From Patiriisocius marinus (GTDB lineage Bacteria > Bacteroidota > Bacteroidia > Flavobacteriales > Flavobacteriaceae): a stretch of DNA of 64,000 nucleotides. Below the pieces are notes generated by a model, which saw only the letters and a program-made list of their open reading frames with translations, did no database searches and was not told where the DNA came from. This document shows positions 17,044 through 26,744 of the stretch, in pieces. Every line of letters starts with the position of its first letter. The first letter of the stretch is position 1. The translations under genes and the position numbers were made by a program. Location: assembly GCF_008974325.1 (NCBI RefSeq), contig NZ_BKCG01000001.1:248001-312000 (forward strand), written 5' to 3'.

Positions 17044-17322
17044 AGTTTTATGAATTTTTGAGTTGATAAATAACCACGAAGAAAATTATAACAGTACAAC
17101 ATATACACCTCAACTATCACCTTGAGTTTGTTATCCTGCCTGTAAAATTTTCTTTCTATTAATGTGGTAGGGAGGTATTTCCTTTCCCAGAAATTCGTGG
17201 GGGTTTTGCACAAGGTATGGCAGGCACTCACAAAGCATCAAAAAAAATAATTTTTAAAATTTTTTCTTGAATAATTTATCTTATATTTGACATATTCTGA
17301 CAAGAATTAAAAAGACAAGACA
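17044..17322. other. Divergent intergenic region with GC-rich, structured leader on the minus strand
   Basis: Between 17130 and 17230 the base composition is much richer in G and C than the rest of the element. CCTGCC (17135-17140) can pair with GGCAGG (17219-17224), enclosing a second hairpin GGGAGG/CCTTTCCC (17170-17188). This could be the 5' leader RNA of the 131-residue gene. A 64-codon frame overlaps it on the minus strand but looks random. Near the right end, TTGACATATTCTGACA (17288-17303) precedes the XRE start and may be its promoter or operator. Confidence 0.4.
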
Positions 17323-17619
17323 ATGCAACTATCTGAGTTATTAAAACAGAAAAGAGAAAAAAAGCAACTATTAATGAGAGAAGTAGCCTCATTGGTAGAT
17401 GTTGATACTGCTATTATTAGTAAAATTGAAAAAGGAGATAGAAGACCTACAAAAGAACAATTACTAAAATATGCCACTGCTTTAGATATTGATTACAACA
17501 AATTGTTAACCCTTTGGTATAGTGATAAAATATACCATGAAATTAAAGAGGAATCTTTAGCATTAAAGATTTTGAAGGTAGCCGAAAAAAGAATTAAACA
17601 AGAATTAAAAAATACATAA
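17323..17619 (+). CDS. XRE-family controller protein of the defence operon, 98 aa
   Basis: An HTH_3 domain occupies residues about 6-62: LLKQKREKKQLLMREVASLV, VDTAIISKIEKGDRRPTKEQ and YATALDIDYNKLLTL. The C-terminal 35 residues form a charged helix. The gene lies 10 bases upstream of the type IIG enzyme and on the same strand, the standard place of a C (controller) protein that delays restriction until DNA is methylated. TGACA half-sites just upstream may be its binding site. The specific role is inferred from position. Confidence 0.85.
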   Translation: MQLSELLKQKREKKQLLMREVASLVDVDTAIISKIEKGDRRPTKEQLLKYATALDIDYNKLLTLWYSDKIYHEIKEESLALKILKVAEKRIKQELKNT

Positions 17620-17629
17620 GCCAACTTAT

Positions 17630-20600
17630 ATGTCATTATTTCAAACTTCTGTACTAAAACAGCAACTTAATTTACAAGATAAAGACAAGGTAAATAAAGC
17701 TTATAAAAAGTACGTTAAGTATTTTTTAAACCCTACTATACAAGACAATATACGTAGTTCTAAAGAAGAAGAATACCAAGGTATATTTCTAACAGAACTC
17801 TTTGTAAATGTATTAGATTATACTTTAAAGCCAAAAGCAGATTTTAACCTAGTAGCAGAGTATAAAAATCAAACTAATTCACGTAAAGCAGATGGTGCTA
17901 TCTTACACAATAATATTGCTGTTGGTGTAATAGAACTAAAAGGAACAAATACCAAAGATTTAGAAAGTATTCGTAAACAAGCATTTGATTATAAAGCAAA
18001 TCAAAAAGGTAGTATTTATGTTATTACCTCAAATTTTGAAAAATTACGTTTTTATATCAATGATGCTACAGAGTTTGAAGAGTTTAACCTTTTTGAGTTA
18101 ACTAGAGAGCAGTTTCCCTTATTCTATTTATGCTTACAAAAAGATAATTTACTAAACAATATACCACTACAAACAAAGGAAGCTTCTGTTGTAGAAGAAG
18201 AACAAATTACAAAGCAATTTTATAAAGATTATTCTTTATTTAAACGTGAGTTATATAGAGATTTAGTAAAACGAAATTCTAAAAGACTTAAAAACACACA
18301 AAACCAAACTGAAAATTCAGATAGTTTAACCCAAGAACAACAAGCAGAACTATTACGTTTAGAAAAAAATGTAAAACTCACACTTTTTAAAAAATCTCAA
18401 AAATTAATAGACAGATTCCTGTTTATCTTCTTTGCAGAAGATAGAGGTTTGTTACCAGCAAATAGTACTGAGCAGATATTAGACAAATGGAAAGCAGATA
18501 TAGACTTTGGAGATGAAAGACCTTTATACAACCTATTTAAACAATACTTTAGGTTTTTAGACCAAGGTAGGCAAGGCACAAGTAGTAGAGCAGAAATTTA
18601 CGCTTACAATGGAGGTTTATTTAAAGAAGACACCATTTTAGATAGTTTAGAATTAGACAATGATTTACTCTACACATACACTAAAAAACTAGCAGGATAT
18701 GATTTTGAAAGCCAAGTAGATGTTAATATACTAGGACATATTTTTGAAAACTCTTTAAATGAAATTGAAAGTGTAAATGCAGAAATTGAAGGTGGTGATT
18801 TTGATAAACAAAAATCTAAACGTAAAAAAGATGGTGTGTTTTACACACCAAAATACATTACCAAATACATTGTAGAAAACACTATTGGAAAGCTTTGTAC
18901 AGAAAAGAAAACAGCACTAAACCTTAAAGAAGAAGAATACTTTAAAGGCAGAAAAAACAGAAATAAAAGTACCATTACAAATTTAGTAGCCACACTAGAT
19001 AATTACAGAGATTGGCTACTACAACTCACTATATGCGACCCAGCTTGTGGCTCTGGAGCATTTTTAAACCAAGCTTTAGATTTTTTAATAAAAGAGCATA
19101 GTTATATAGACGAGTTAAAAACAAAAGTATTAGGTGGTGGTTTACAATTTAGCGATATAGAAAACACCATATTAGAAAACAATATTTATGGTGTAGATTT
19201 AAACGAAGAATCTGTAGAAATTGCAAAACTATCTCTTTGGTTAAGAACAGCACAACCACGTAGAAAATTAAATGATTTAAGTAGCAATATAAAATGTGGT
19301 AATTCTTTAATAGACAGCAAAGCAGTAGCAGGAGATAAAGCTTTTAATTGGGAAGAACAGTTTCCACAAGTATTTAAAAAAGGTGGTTTTGATGTAATTG
19401 TAGGGAATCCTCCTTATGTAAGGAATGAATTAATTTCACAATCTGATAAAAAGTTTCTAAATAAGAATTATAAAACCTTTACAGGGAAATCTGATTTGTA
19501 TGTATTCTTCTTTGAAAAGGCATATCACTTAATCAACAAAAAAGGTGAAGTAGGTTTTATTGTTTCAAGTAAATATACTAAAACAAAATATGGAAAGATT
19601 TTAATTGATTTTTTATTGAACAACACACATATCAGCACATTTATTGATTTTAAAGATTTAGATGTTTTTGAAGGTATAGTCGCTTACCCCTCTATAATAT
19701 TATTTAATAAAGAGTATAAAACAAATATTTCAAGCAATCTATTAGTAGTCACCAATGATAATTATTCAGAGATAGAAAATCAATTTATTAATTCAACAAA
19801 AGTAAATCAAAAAGACATATTTAATAAGCTTGGAAGTTGGTCTTCTAAAGGCTCAAATGATGAACTCTTTGAACTCTTAAAAAAAATAAACACCAATAAC
19901 TTAAAGTTGGAAGATTTTGGAATAAAGCCACAAGTTGGAATAAAAACAGGTTTAAATTCTGTATATATTTTTAATGCTAAAGAAATTCCAGAAATACTTG
20001 TTGAAAACGAGTTATTATCTAGTTATGTTGTTGGTAGAGAAGTTAAACGATATAACAACATAAATGAGCAAAACAAAATTTTATTCCCTTATGAAACTGT
20101 TGATAAAAAAATTAAACTAATACAAAATTTTGACAATAATGTCTGGGAGTATTTATCTTCTTTTAGAGATAAACTTTCTAGTAGAGCAATAATCGATAAA
20201 GGTATTGAAAAAGGCAATAAATCTTGGTATGAGTATCAACAGATAAAAACAGATTTTGATTATCAAAATGAATATATAATTTATCCTGACATATCTTCTG
20301 ATGTTAATTTCACTTTAGTTAAAGATTCATTAATGGATATGACTTGTTTTGGCATCCCTTCAAACTCAAAGTCTTTACTAGGTATATTAAATTCTAAACT
20401 AATAAAAACAATTTTAGAAATTGTTTGTGTGAAAGCAAGAGGTGGCTATTTAAGATTAAAGAATCAATATATATTAAATCTTCCAATACCTGAAAATTTT
20501 GAAAACTCAAATATTTCTAGAACAGTTGAAACTATTTTGAATCAAAACATAACCTTACAAGAGGTATCTAGTAAATTCCAAAGAACGCTACAAAGAAAGT

Positions 20601-20863
20601 TTGAACAACTAGAAAAACTACCTAAAAAATTAGAAAATTGGTATGAGTTATCTTTTGCAGGTTTTACAAAAGAATTAAAGAAGAAAAAAATAAAATTAAG
20701 TCTAGGAGAAGAAGCAGAATGGGAAGATTATTTTTTAGCAGAACAACAAAAAGCACAAGCTTTACAAACCCAAATAAACCAAACAGATAAAGAAATAGAT
20801 GCTATGGTGTATGAGCTGTATGGCTTAACAGAGGAAGAAATAGCAATTGTAGAAAATAGTTAA
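17630..20863 (+). CDS. Type IIG restriction-modification enzyme (Eco57I-like), 1077 aa
   Basis: This is a single-chain restriction endonuclease and adenine-N6 methyltransferase. The N-terminal nuclease shows a PD-(D/E)xK site, Asp88 (KADGAI) and Glu102-Leu-Lys104 (VIELKG). The central N6-adenine methyltransferase has the AdoMet motif DPACGSGAF (470-478) and catalytic NPPY (593-596). The C-terminal about 400 residues should be the DNA target recognition domain, ending in a coiled coil and a short helical tail. Length is usual for class IIG. The ATG follows the XRE controller by 10 bases and the next gene starts 2 bases after its stop. All motifs look intact, so it is probably active; the recognition site cannot be read from the sequence. 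Confidence 0.93.
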   Translation: MSLFQTSVLKQQLNLQDKDKVNKAYKKYVKYFLNPTIQDNIRSSKEEEYQGIFLTELFVNVLDYTLKPKADFNLVAEYKNQTNSRKADGAILHNNIAVGVIELKGTNTKDLESIRKQAFDYKANQKGSIYVITSNFEKLRFYINDATEFEEFNLFELTREQFPLFYLCLQKDNLLNNIPLQTKEASVVEEEQITKQFYKDYSLFKRELYRDLVKRNSKRLKNTQNQTENSDSLTQEQQAELLRLEKNVKLTLFKKSQKLIDRFLFIFFAEDRGLLPANSTEQILDKWKADIDFGDERPLYNLFKQYFRFLDQGRQGTSSRAEIYAYNGGLFKEDTILDSLELDNDLLYTYTKKLAGYDFESQVDVNILGHIFENSLNEIESVNAEIEGGDFDKQKSKRKKDGVFYTPKYITKYIVENTIGKLCTEKKTALNLKEEEYFKGRKNRNKSTITNLVATLDNYRDWLLQLTICDPACGSGAFLNQALDFLIKEHSYIDELKTKVLGGGLQFSDIENTILENNIYGVDLNEESVEIAKLSLWLRTAQPRRKLNDLSSNIKCGNSLIDSKAVAGDKAFNWEEQFPQVFKKGGFDVIVGNPPYVRNELISQSDKKFLNKNYKTFTGKSDLYVFFFEKAYHLINKKGEVGFIVSSKYTKTKYGKILIDFLLNNTHISTFIDFKDLDVFEGIVAYPSIILFNKEYKTNISSNLLVVTNDNYSEIENQFINSTKVNQKDIFNKLGSWSSKGSNDELFELLKKINTNNLKLEDFGIKPQVGIKTGLNSVYIFNAKEIPEILVENELLSSYVVGREVKRYNNINEQNKILFPYETVDKKIKLIQNFDNNVWEYLSSFRDKLSSRAIIDKGIEKGNKSWYEYQQIKTDFDYQNEYIIYPDISSDVNFTLVKDSLMDMTCFGIPSNSKSLLGILNSKLIKTILEIVCVKARGGYLRLKNQYILNLPIPENFENSNISRTVETILNQNITLQEVSSKFQRTLQRKFEQLEKLPKKLENWYELSFAGFTKELKKKKIKLSLGEEAEWEDYFLAEQQKAQALQTQINQTDKEIDAMVYELYGLTEEEIAIVENS

Positions 20864-20865
20864 AT

Positions 20866-21246
20866 ATGAAAAACCACACCAAAATATTTGAAATGGGAGC
20901 TGAAGGAGGTTCTATTGCATTATACCAATGTATAGATGCCAAAAACCAAGAGTGGTATTACCATAGCACCCAAGAAATAGGATATGAAGATTTAGGCATA
21001 GCAGGAGTTGATAAAACTTCTAAATACAGTAGGTCTATTGGAGAAGCTTATATAAAAATGCAAGGAGAATACAATAATGTAATGAGTTTATATCCTGTAA
21101 TGGTGCATGAAGATTATAAGTACATTATAAAAAGTTTATTAATACTCTATGTAACACATGAAAACAAAGATATAGATACCTATAATTGGGCAAATGCCTT
21201 AGGTATGGATATATCAGAGTTAGAAGAAGAATTGAAAAAAATATGA
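20866..21246 (+). CDS. Small unknown protein inside the defence operon, 126 aa
   Basis: I do not recognise a named family. The first half looks beta-rich with a Gly-rich turn (KIFEMGAEGGSIALYQC) and an aromatic strand (NQEWYYHSTQE); the second half is helical and ends in NWANALGMDISELEEELKKI. There is no signal peptide or membrane segment. It starts 2 bases after the type IIG stop and ends 8 bases before the McrB-like gene, so its presence is probably linked to one of these enzymes, for example as an inhibitor, specificity partner or immunity protein. That is inference from position. Confidence 0.7.
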   Translation: MKNHTKIFEMGAEGGSIALYQCIDAKNQEWYYHSTQEIGYEDLGIAGVDKTSKYSRSIGEAYIKMQGEYNNVMSLYPVMVHEDYKYIIKSLLILYVTHENKDIDTYNWANALGMDISELEEELKKI

Positions 21247-21254
21247 GTTAACAA

Positions 21255-24023
21255 ATGGCAGAAAAACAATTACAAAAAATTACAGCATCAGCCTTTTTTA
21301 AGTTGATTACTAAAGAGGATATTCAAGAAGCATATAGCCATATTACAAATAATACTATTAGCTTAAAACAGTCAACCAAATATTCTGTTTTAGTAAATAA
21401 CATGCCTTTTCCTCCTAAAGATTTTATTAGGGTTATAGCTAACTTAAAAAACTATTCTATTGATGAAGGTACTCTTTTTGGTGGACAAACTAATAAGCCA
21501 TTTGAAGCATTGGGGTATAAAGTAGTAAACAATCAAGATTACCCATTTTTTAATGCCTCTATCTTACAACCACAAATTAGAAAGTATCAAAATGCCATAG
21601 ATACAACAGATTGGTTAAAAATTCATGAAAGCTATAAATTCAATTTTATAAAATGGCTTGAAGATAATATAGATTTTGAAAATGACACCAATGAAGCTAT
21701 TAAATCAAAGATTGAAGAATCTCAGCAACAAGCTTTTAGTCCAAACTCTAACACAAAAGGAGTCAATTTTATTCAGACCATTACCAGATACCAAGATGAT
21801 TATATTACCATAGAGGACATAGAAAAATTAAGACATATAATTGCCAATGAAGTACATGAAAGCAAGGAGAATCTAACTCTATCTTTTGGCAGTTTCCCTA
21901 AAACAAGTGCTTATTTATGCTTGTTTGCACCCAATAGATTTATGGCTTATGATGGAGAATCTATACCAGCTTATGAATATTTATCTAAAGGCAGTACAAA
22001 TACCAATACAGCACCAAAAAGAAATTATAAAGCCTTTCAATTTTATCAAACATTTTATAAAAACATAAAAGAGCATCTAAAAGAAAGTCACCTAAACACA
22101 ACTGCTTTTACAGACCTATTACAGGTTGAAACACTCACAGAATTACATTGGAATTTTATTACACAAGATTTTTTACTCTATATAACAAGACAAATTATGA
22201 ATGCTAAAGTACCTGCTTATTATTGTGTAGGATTTCACTTTTATGGTGAGAACCCCACAAATCAATTACCAACATTTATAGAGAACAATATTTGGATTAA
22301 TGGCTATGATGACAAATTTGTTAATGTTGTAAATGAAGTTCCAATAGGCTCACTAATTGCAGCTAAAACATCATATACTATGAATGAAGATGACAAAACT
22401 ATTTCTGTTTTAGAGGTTCATTGCATAGGTGAAGTTTCTGGAAACAGCAAGGATGGGAAACACTTAAATGTAGATTGGCAAAAAAACTTTAAATCATTTA
22501 TATTAAAAAGAAAAGGAGGCTATAGAAGCACTATAAGCAAAGTACATAACCAAACTAATATTGATGCAATTTTTTACAAAAATGATACTGATGAAGAATT
22601 AATTGAAGATGAAAACAAAGAAACTCAACAATATACTTTAAACCAAATTCTTTATGGTCCACCTGGCACAGGAAAGACCTATAAAACTAAAAAGTTAGCA
22701 GTAGAAATTATTGAAAATCAAGAGTATTCAGATGCACCAGAAGACAGAGAAATCATTTTAGAAAAATATTCTAAATATGTAGAAAGTGAGAACATCCACT
22801 TTACCACTTTCCACCAAAGCATGAGTTATGAAGATTTTATTGAGGGCATTAAACCTACATTGAATGAAGATGAAGAAAAAGAATTAAGTTATGAAATACA
22901 AGATGGAATTTTTAAGTCAATTTGTAATCAAGCAAAAAAAAATAAAAACAGTATAAAAAAAGATACTGGTACAATACTGCAAATTGAACCTTTTGATACA
23001 GCATGGAATTATTTAGTAGAATATATTACAGAAAAGTTATCCAATACTGAAGTTCCAACATTTAATACATTAACCCATAAGCAGGTTAATGCTGTTGGTA
23101 TTACAGACAAAGGTAATTTACTCTTTAAACCATCAGCAGGTAGTGATTTAGAATATATCATATCCTATAATAGAACAAAAAAGTTATTTAATGCATTTCC
23201 AGATTTAAGCCTTATAAATAATATAGATAAGGAATTTAGGCAGGTTATTGGTGGTTCAAATTCCACTGCTTATTGGAGTGTTCTAAATTACTTACATCAT
23301 TGGATTGAAGAAAACCAAGATAAAATAGTCATAGAAGAAATAACTGATATTCCTACTAAAAATCAAAACTATGTTCTTATTATAGATGAGATAAATAGAG
23401 GAAATGTGTCTGCAATTTTTGGAGAATTAATTACTCTTATTGAAACAGATAAAAGAACAGGTGAAAATGAAGCTATTAGTATTACATTACCTTATTCTAA
23501 AACTAAGTTTTCTGTTCCTAATAATGTGTTTATTATTGGCACAATGAATACAGCAGACAGAAGTGTAGAAGCTTTAGATACAGCATTAAGAAGAAGGTTT
23601 TCTTTTGAAGAAATAGCACCTAACCCACAACTGCTAATAGGCTTAAACTACAAAGAAGTTGATTTAGAAAAACTACTTTATGCTATAAACCAAAGAATAG
23701 AAATTCTAGTAGATAAAGACCACCAAATAGGACATTCTTACTTTTTTAGCATTAATAATTTTGATGATTTAAAGTTGGTTTTTAAAGATAAAATTATTCC
23801 TCTTTTAGAAGAATATTTTTATGGTGATTTTGGTAAAATTGGTTTGGTACTGGGTGAAAATTTTATTGAACAACAAAATGTTAAGAACAAATCTATTTTA
23901 GCCCCATTTAAAAATTATGATGATTTAGATTTTGTTGCTGATAAAAAGATTTTCAAGCTAAAACCTATTGATAATATGGAAGTTTTAGATTTTATTTCAA
24001 TTTACCAAAAAGCAGAGTCATAA
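21255..24023 (+). CDS. McrB-like AAA+ GTPase with novel N-terminal sensor region, 922 aa
   Basis: The C-terminal half is the McrB-type motor of modification-dependent restriction: Walker A GPPGTGKT (468-475), Walker B IIDEINRG (Asp711, Glu712), and the McrB signature GTMNTADRS (762-770) followed by ALRRRF. The N-terminal 460 residues lack the E. coli McrB DNA-binding domain. Residues about 40-95 (YSVLVNNMPFPPKDFI, GTLFGGQTNKPFEALGY) resemble the head domain of ScoMcrA-like proteins. Residues about 330-430 (WINGYDDKFVNVVNEVPIGS, VLEVHCIGEV, LNVDWQ) resemble an EVE/PUA-like module, a fold used to read modified bases; both calls are tentative. The McrC gene starts at the next base after its stop. 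Confidence 0.88.
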   Translation: MAEKQLQKITASAFFKLITKEDIQEAYSHITNNTISLKQSTKYSVLVNNMPFPPKDFIRVIANLKNYSIDEGTLFGGQTNKPFEALGYKVVNNQDYPFFNASILQPQIRKYQNAIDTTDWLKIHESYKFNFIKWLEDNIDFENDTNEAIKSKIEESQQQAFSPNSNTKGVNFIQTITRYQDDYITIEDIEKLRHIIANEVHESKENLTLSFGSFPKTSAYLCLFAPNRFMAYDGESIPAYEYLSKGSTNTNTAPKRNYKAFQFYQTFYKNIKEHLKESHLNTTAFTDLLQVETLTELHWNFITQDFLLYITRQIMNAKVPAYYCVGFHFYGENPTNQLPTFIENNIWINGYDDKFVNVVNEVPIGSLIAAKTSYTMNEDDKTISVLEVHCIGEVSGNSKDGKHLNVDWQKNFKSFILKRKGGYRSTISKVHNQTNIDAIFYKNDTDEELIEDENKETQQYTLNQILYGPPGTGKTYKTKKLAVEIIENQEYSDAPEDREIILEKYSKYVESENIHFTTFHQSMSYEDFIEGIKPTLNEDEEKELSYEIQDGIFKSICNQAKKNKNSIKKDTGTILQIEPFDTAWNYLVEYITEKLSNTEVPTFNTLTHKQVNAVGITDKGNLLFKPSAGSDLEYIISYNRTKKLFNAFPDLSLINNIDKEFRQVIGGSNSTAYWSVLNYLHHWIEENQDKIVIEEITDIPTKNQNYVLIIDEINRGNVSAIFGELITLIETDKRTGENEAISITLPYSKTKFSVPNNVFIIGTMNTADRSVEALDTALRRRFSFEEIAPNPQLLIGLNYKEVDLEKLLYAINQRIEILVDKDHQIGHSYFFSINNFDDLKLVFKDKIIPLLEEYFYGDFGKIGLVLGENFIEQQNVKNKSILAPFKNYDDLDFVADKKIFKLKPIDNMEVLDFISIYQKAES

Positions 24024-25259
24024 ATGCCAAACAAAAACCTTATACAAGTTTTTGAATATCAAAAATTAAGATTTACTGATACAAATGATTTTAAAGAACA
24101 TCATTTTAAAGCATTGGTAAAATTTAATGAAGAAAATGACAATAAGTATTTTAAACCTATTTACAATGGTATTCAGTTTGGAAGTTATGTAGGAGTTCTT
24201 CAAATAGGAGGATTAACTATTGAGATATTACCAAAGGCAGACAAAATTGATAATAGTAACCAACAAGAAAAAGATACTTGGCAAAGTGTTTTATTACATA
24301 TGCTTAGAGTATGTAATAAAATTCAAGTAGAAACAGTTTCAGAAACACAACTTAAAAAAAGATACCATTCTATTTTAGAAGCCTATTTTGCTATGTATTT
24401 AGAAGAAATAGAACATCTTGTTAAAAGAGGCTTAGTTAAAAATTACAGAAGAGTTAAAAGCAATCAATTAGCCATAAAGGGCAAACTTGTATTTGCACAA
24501 AACATACAAAAAAACACAGTTCACAAAGAAAGATTTTATTGTGAGCATCAAGTGTATGACAAAGACCATTTAATTCATCAAATTTTATTAAGAGGGTTAC
24601 AGGTTTTAGAATCTTTAAACACCTCTCATTTATCAGATAAAATTAATAGGCTATTATTTCAGTTTGATGAGGTAAAACACATAACTGTTAATGCTAATCA
24701 TTTTAAAAAAATAAAGCTAAACAGAAAATCTCAACCTTATGATAGAGCTTTGAGTATTGCAAAAATGTTAATTCTTAATTATTCCCCAAATATAAGTTTT
24801 GGTCAAGATAACATGCTTACACTTTTGTTTGATATGAATATGCTTTGGGAAGAGTATATTTTTAGAACCTTAAATAAACATAAACCTTTTGGTTATGAAG
24901 TTTCTTTTCAAAATTCTGACACCTTTTGGGAGCATAAAACCATTAGACCAGATATAGTAATAACAAATACTAAAAGTGAAAATTTTGTAATTGATACCAA
25001 GTGGAAAATTGTAGAATCTAATAACCCTTCTGATAATGATTTAAAACAAATGTTTGTATATAATCTTCATTGGAAATCTAAAAAAAGCATATTGCTTTAC
25101 CCTCAGGTTAATCAGAGAGATAGTGAGTTTGGGAATTACTTTTATAAGCATCTTGAAAACAGTCAAAATCAATGCAAATTAGGATTTGTTAGTGTTTTAG
25201 AAAATGGTAGCATAAAAAAAGGGAATATATTAAGTGATGAAATTTTTGATAAATTATAA
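24024..25259 (+). CDS. McrC-like nuclease subunit, 411 aa
   Basis: McrC joins the McrB ring, stimulates its GTPase and carries the nuclease. The C-terminal PD-(D/E)xK site is visible as RPDIVI (Asp310) and VIDTKWK (Asp324, Lys326). The typical McrC stretch DMNMLWEEYIFRTL precedes it. The N-terminal about 200 residues match the McrC stalk/finger region (QFGSYVGVLQIGGLTIEILP). The gene directly follows mcrB with no spacer, and the next gene starts 3 bases after its stop. Motifs look complete, so the pair should be functional. Confidence 0.92.
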   Translation: MPNKNLIQVFEYQKLRFTDTNDFKEHHFKALVKFNEENDNKYFKPIYNGIQFGSYVGVLQIGGLTIEILPKADKIDNSNQQEKDTWQSVLLHMLRVCNKIQVETVSETQLKKRYHSILEAYFAMYLEEIEHLVKRGLVKNYRRVKSNQLAIKGKLVFAQNIQKNTVHKERFYCEHQVYDKDHLIHQILLRGLQVLESLNTSHLSDKINRLLFQFDEVKHITVNANHFKKIKLNRKSQPYDRALSIAKMLILNYSPNISFGQDNMLTLLFDMNMLWEEYIFRTLNKHKPFGYEVSFQNSDTFWEHKTIRPDIVITNTKSENFVIDTKWKIVESNNPSDNDLKQMFVYNLHWKSKKSILLYPQVNQRDSEFGNYFYKHLENSQNQCKLGFVSVLENGSIKKGNILSDEIFDKL

Positions 25260-25262
25260 AAC

Positions 25263-26726
25263 ATGCAAATCACCAAAACAGATTTTATACACTACCTAAA
25301 CTGCCCAGAATCTTTGTGGTTGCTTAAAAACAAACCAGAAGCTTACAGCCAATACAAAGGAAAGTTTTCTTTGTTTCTTGAAAAGCTTATAAAAGAGGGT
25401 TATGAAGTTGAGGAGTATGCTAAGTTATTATTTTCTAATGGTATAAATCTACCTGAAAATTCCACACCAGAATTTACTAAAAAGCAATTAGCATCTATTA
25501 ATACTGTGTTTTTTCAACCCTCATTTTCTACACCAAAAGGTGTGTTTGCAAGAATTGATGTATTAGAAAAGTTGGCTAATGGTAGTTATCATATTTATGA
25601 AATAAAATCTGCTGTAAGTGTAAAGAAAGAAAAATTAGAAGATGCTTGTTTTCAAAAATATGTGTTGCAAGAATGTGGTTATACAGTTTCAAAAGTGTCT
25701 ATCATTCATTTAAACAAGGAATATGTTAGGCAAGGCACTATTAACCCTGAATACTTATTAGAAATTACAGAAGTTACAGAGCAAATAGAAGGTATCTATT
25801 CTTCTGTAGTAAATGAGATTAATGCAGCTTCAAATTTAATTAACAAAGAAGTTATTAATGAAGCTGAATGTAGTAGCAGATATAAAACAAGGTCTAATCA
25901 TTGTGATACTTTTAAATACTTTAATAAAGATGTTCCAGAATATAGCATTTATGAAATAGGTAGAATTTCAGCCAAAAAAATAGGGCAATTAGTAGATAAT
26001 AGTCATTTAAGTATTTTAGATATTCCTTTAGATTTTGAGTTAAGTACAAAACAACAATTACAAGTAGAATCTGTTAGGCAAGAATTGGTAATAATCAATA
26101 AACCTGCAATAGATAAAACCTTAGACAATCTTAAATTTCCTCTACATTTTGTAGATTATGAAACTTTTCCTACTGCTATTCCTAAGTTAGATAATATGAG
26201 TCCTCATAACCATTTAACATTTCAGGTATCTATCCATACCATGCAAGAAAATGGAGAATTAACTCATTTTGAATGGTTAGGTAAAAAAATAGAACAGCCT
26301 GCTGAAATGCTACAACAAATGCAAGATTTCACAGATGCAACAGGTACTTTTATTTCTTGGTATGCCCCTTTTGAAAGAGGTAGAAATGAAGATATGGCAA
26401 ATTGGATTTCTGGTTTTGAAGATTACCTAAACTATATGAATGCTAATATGTTTGATTTAATGGATGTTTTTAAAACAGACTATGTAGATTATAGGTTTCA
26501 TGGTTCTACTTCTATTAAAAAAGTATTGCCTGTTTTATGCCCACAATTTTCGTATTCAGATTTAGCAGTGCAAGATGGCACAATGGCATTAGACACTTGG
26601 GGAAGAATGGTAACAGACCCTAATTTTAATGAAGATGTTGAGCAGACCAGAAAAAATTTATTAGCCTATTGTAAATTAGACACTTTGGCTATGGTAGAGA
26701 TTTATAAGGTTTTAAAACAGTTATAA
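25263..26726 (+). CDS. DUF2779-like fusion: RecB/Cas4-type nuclease plus DEDD exonuclease domain, 487 aa
   Basis: The N-terminal half follows the Cas4/RecB nuclease plan: MQITKTDFIHYLNCPESLWL (an early Cys14), then RIDVLE (Asp99) and YEIKSA (Glu113, Lys115). A Cys-containing stretch later (EAECSSRYKTRSNHC) may hold the metal or Fe-S ligands known in Cas4-like enzymes. The C-terminal half shows RNase H-like exonuclease motifs: HFVDYETFPT (Asp298, Glu300), YAPFERGRNEDM, and AYCKLDTLAMVEIYK as the last acidic motif. This is the DUF2779 layout, which is known from scattered bacteria. Its tight position after McrC makes it a likely third nuclease of the same defence locus. Confidence 0.82.
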   Translation: MQITKTDFIHYLNCPESLWLLKNKPEAYSQYKGKFSLFLEKLIKEGYEVEEYAKLLFSNGINLPENSTPEFTKKQLASINTVFFQPSFSTPKGVFARIDVLEKLANGSYHIYEIKSAVSVKKEKLEDACFQKYVLQECGYTVSKVSIIHLNKEYVRQGTINPEYLLEITEVTEQIEGIYSSVVNEINAASNLINKEVINEAECSSRYKTRSNHCDTFKYFNKDVPEYSIYEIGRISAKKIGQLVDNSHLSILDIPLDFELSTKQQLQVESVRQELVIINKPAIDKTLDNLKFPLHFVDYETFPTAIPKLDNMSPHNHLTFQVSIHTMQENGELTHFEWLGKKIEQPAEMLQQMQDFTDATGTFISWYAPFERGRNEDMANWISGFEDYLNYMNANMFDLMDVFKTDYVDYRFHGSTSIKKVLPVLCPQFSYSDLAVQDGTMALDTWGRMVTDPNFNEDVEQTRKNLLAYCKLDTLAMVEIYKVLKQL

Positions 26727-26744
26727 TTACTTAAAACTAAAAAA

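Noticed and set aside
17037-17231. 64-codon frame on the minus strand upstream of the 131-residue gene
   Set aside because: The residues look random, with three Cys/His-rich turns and no homology pattern, and it overlaps the next gene start. The same bases make better sense as a structured leader.
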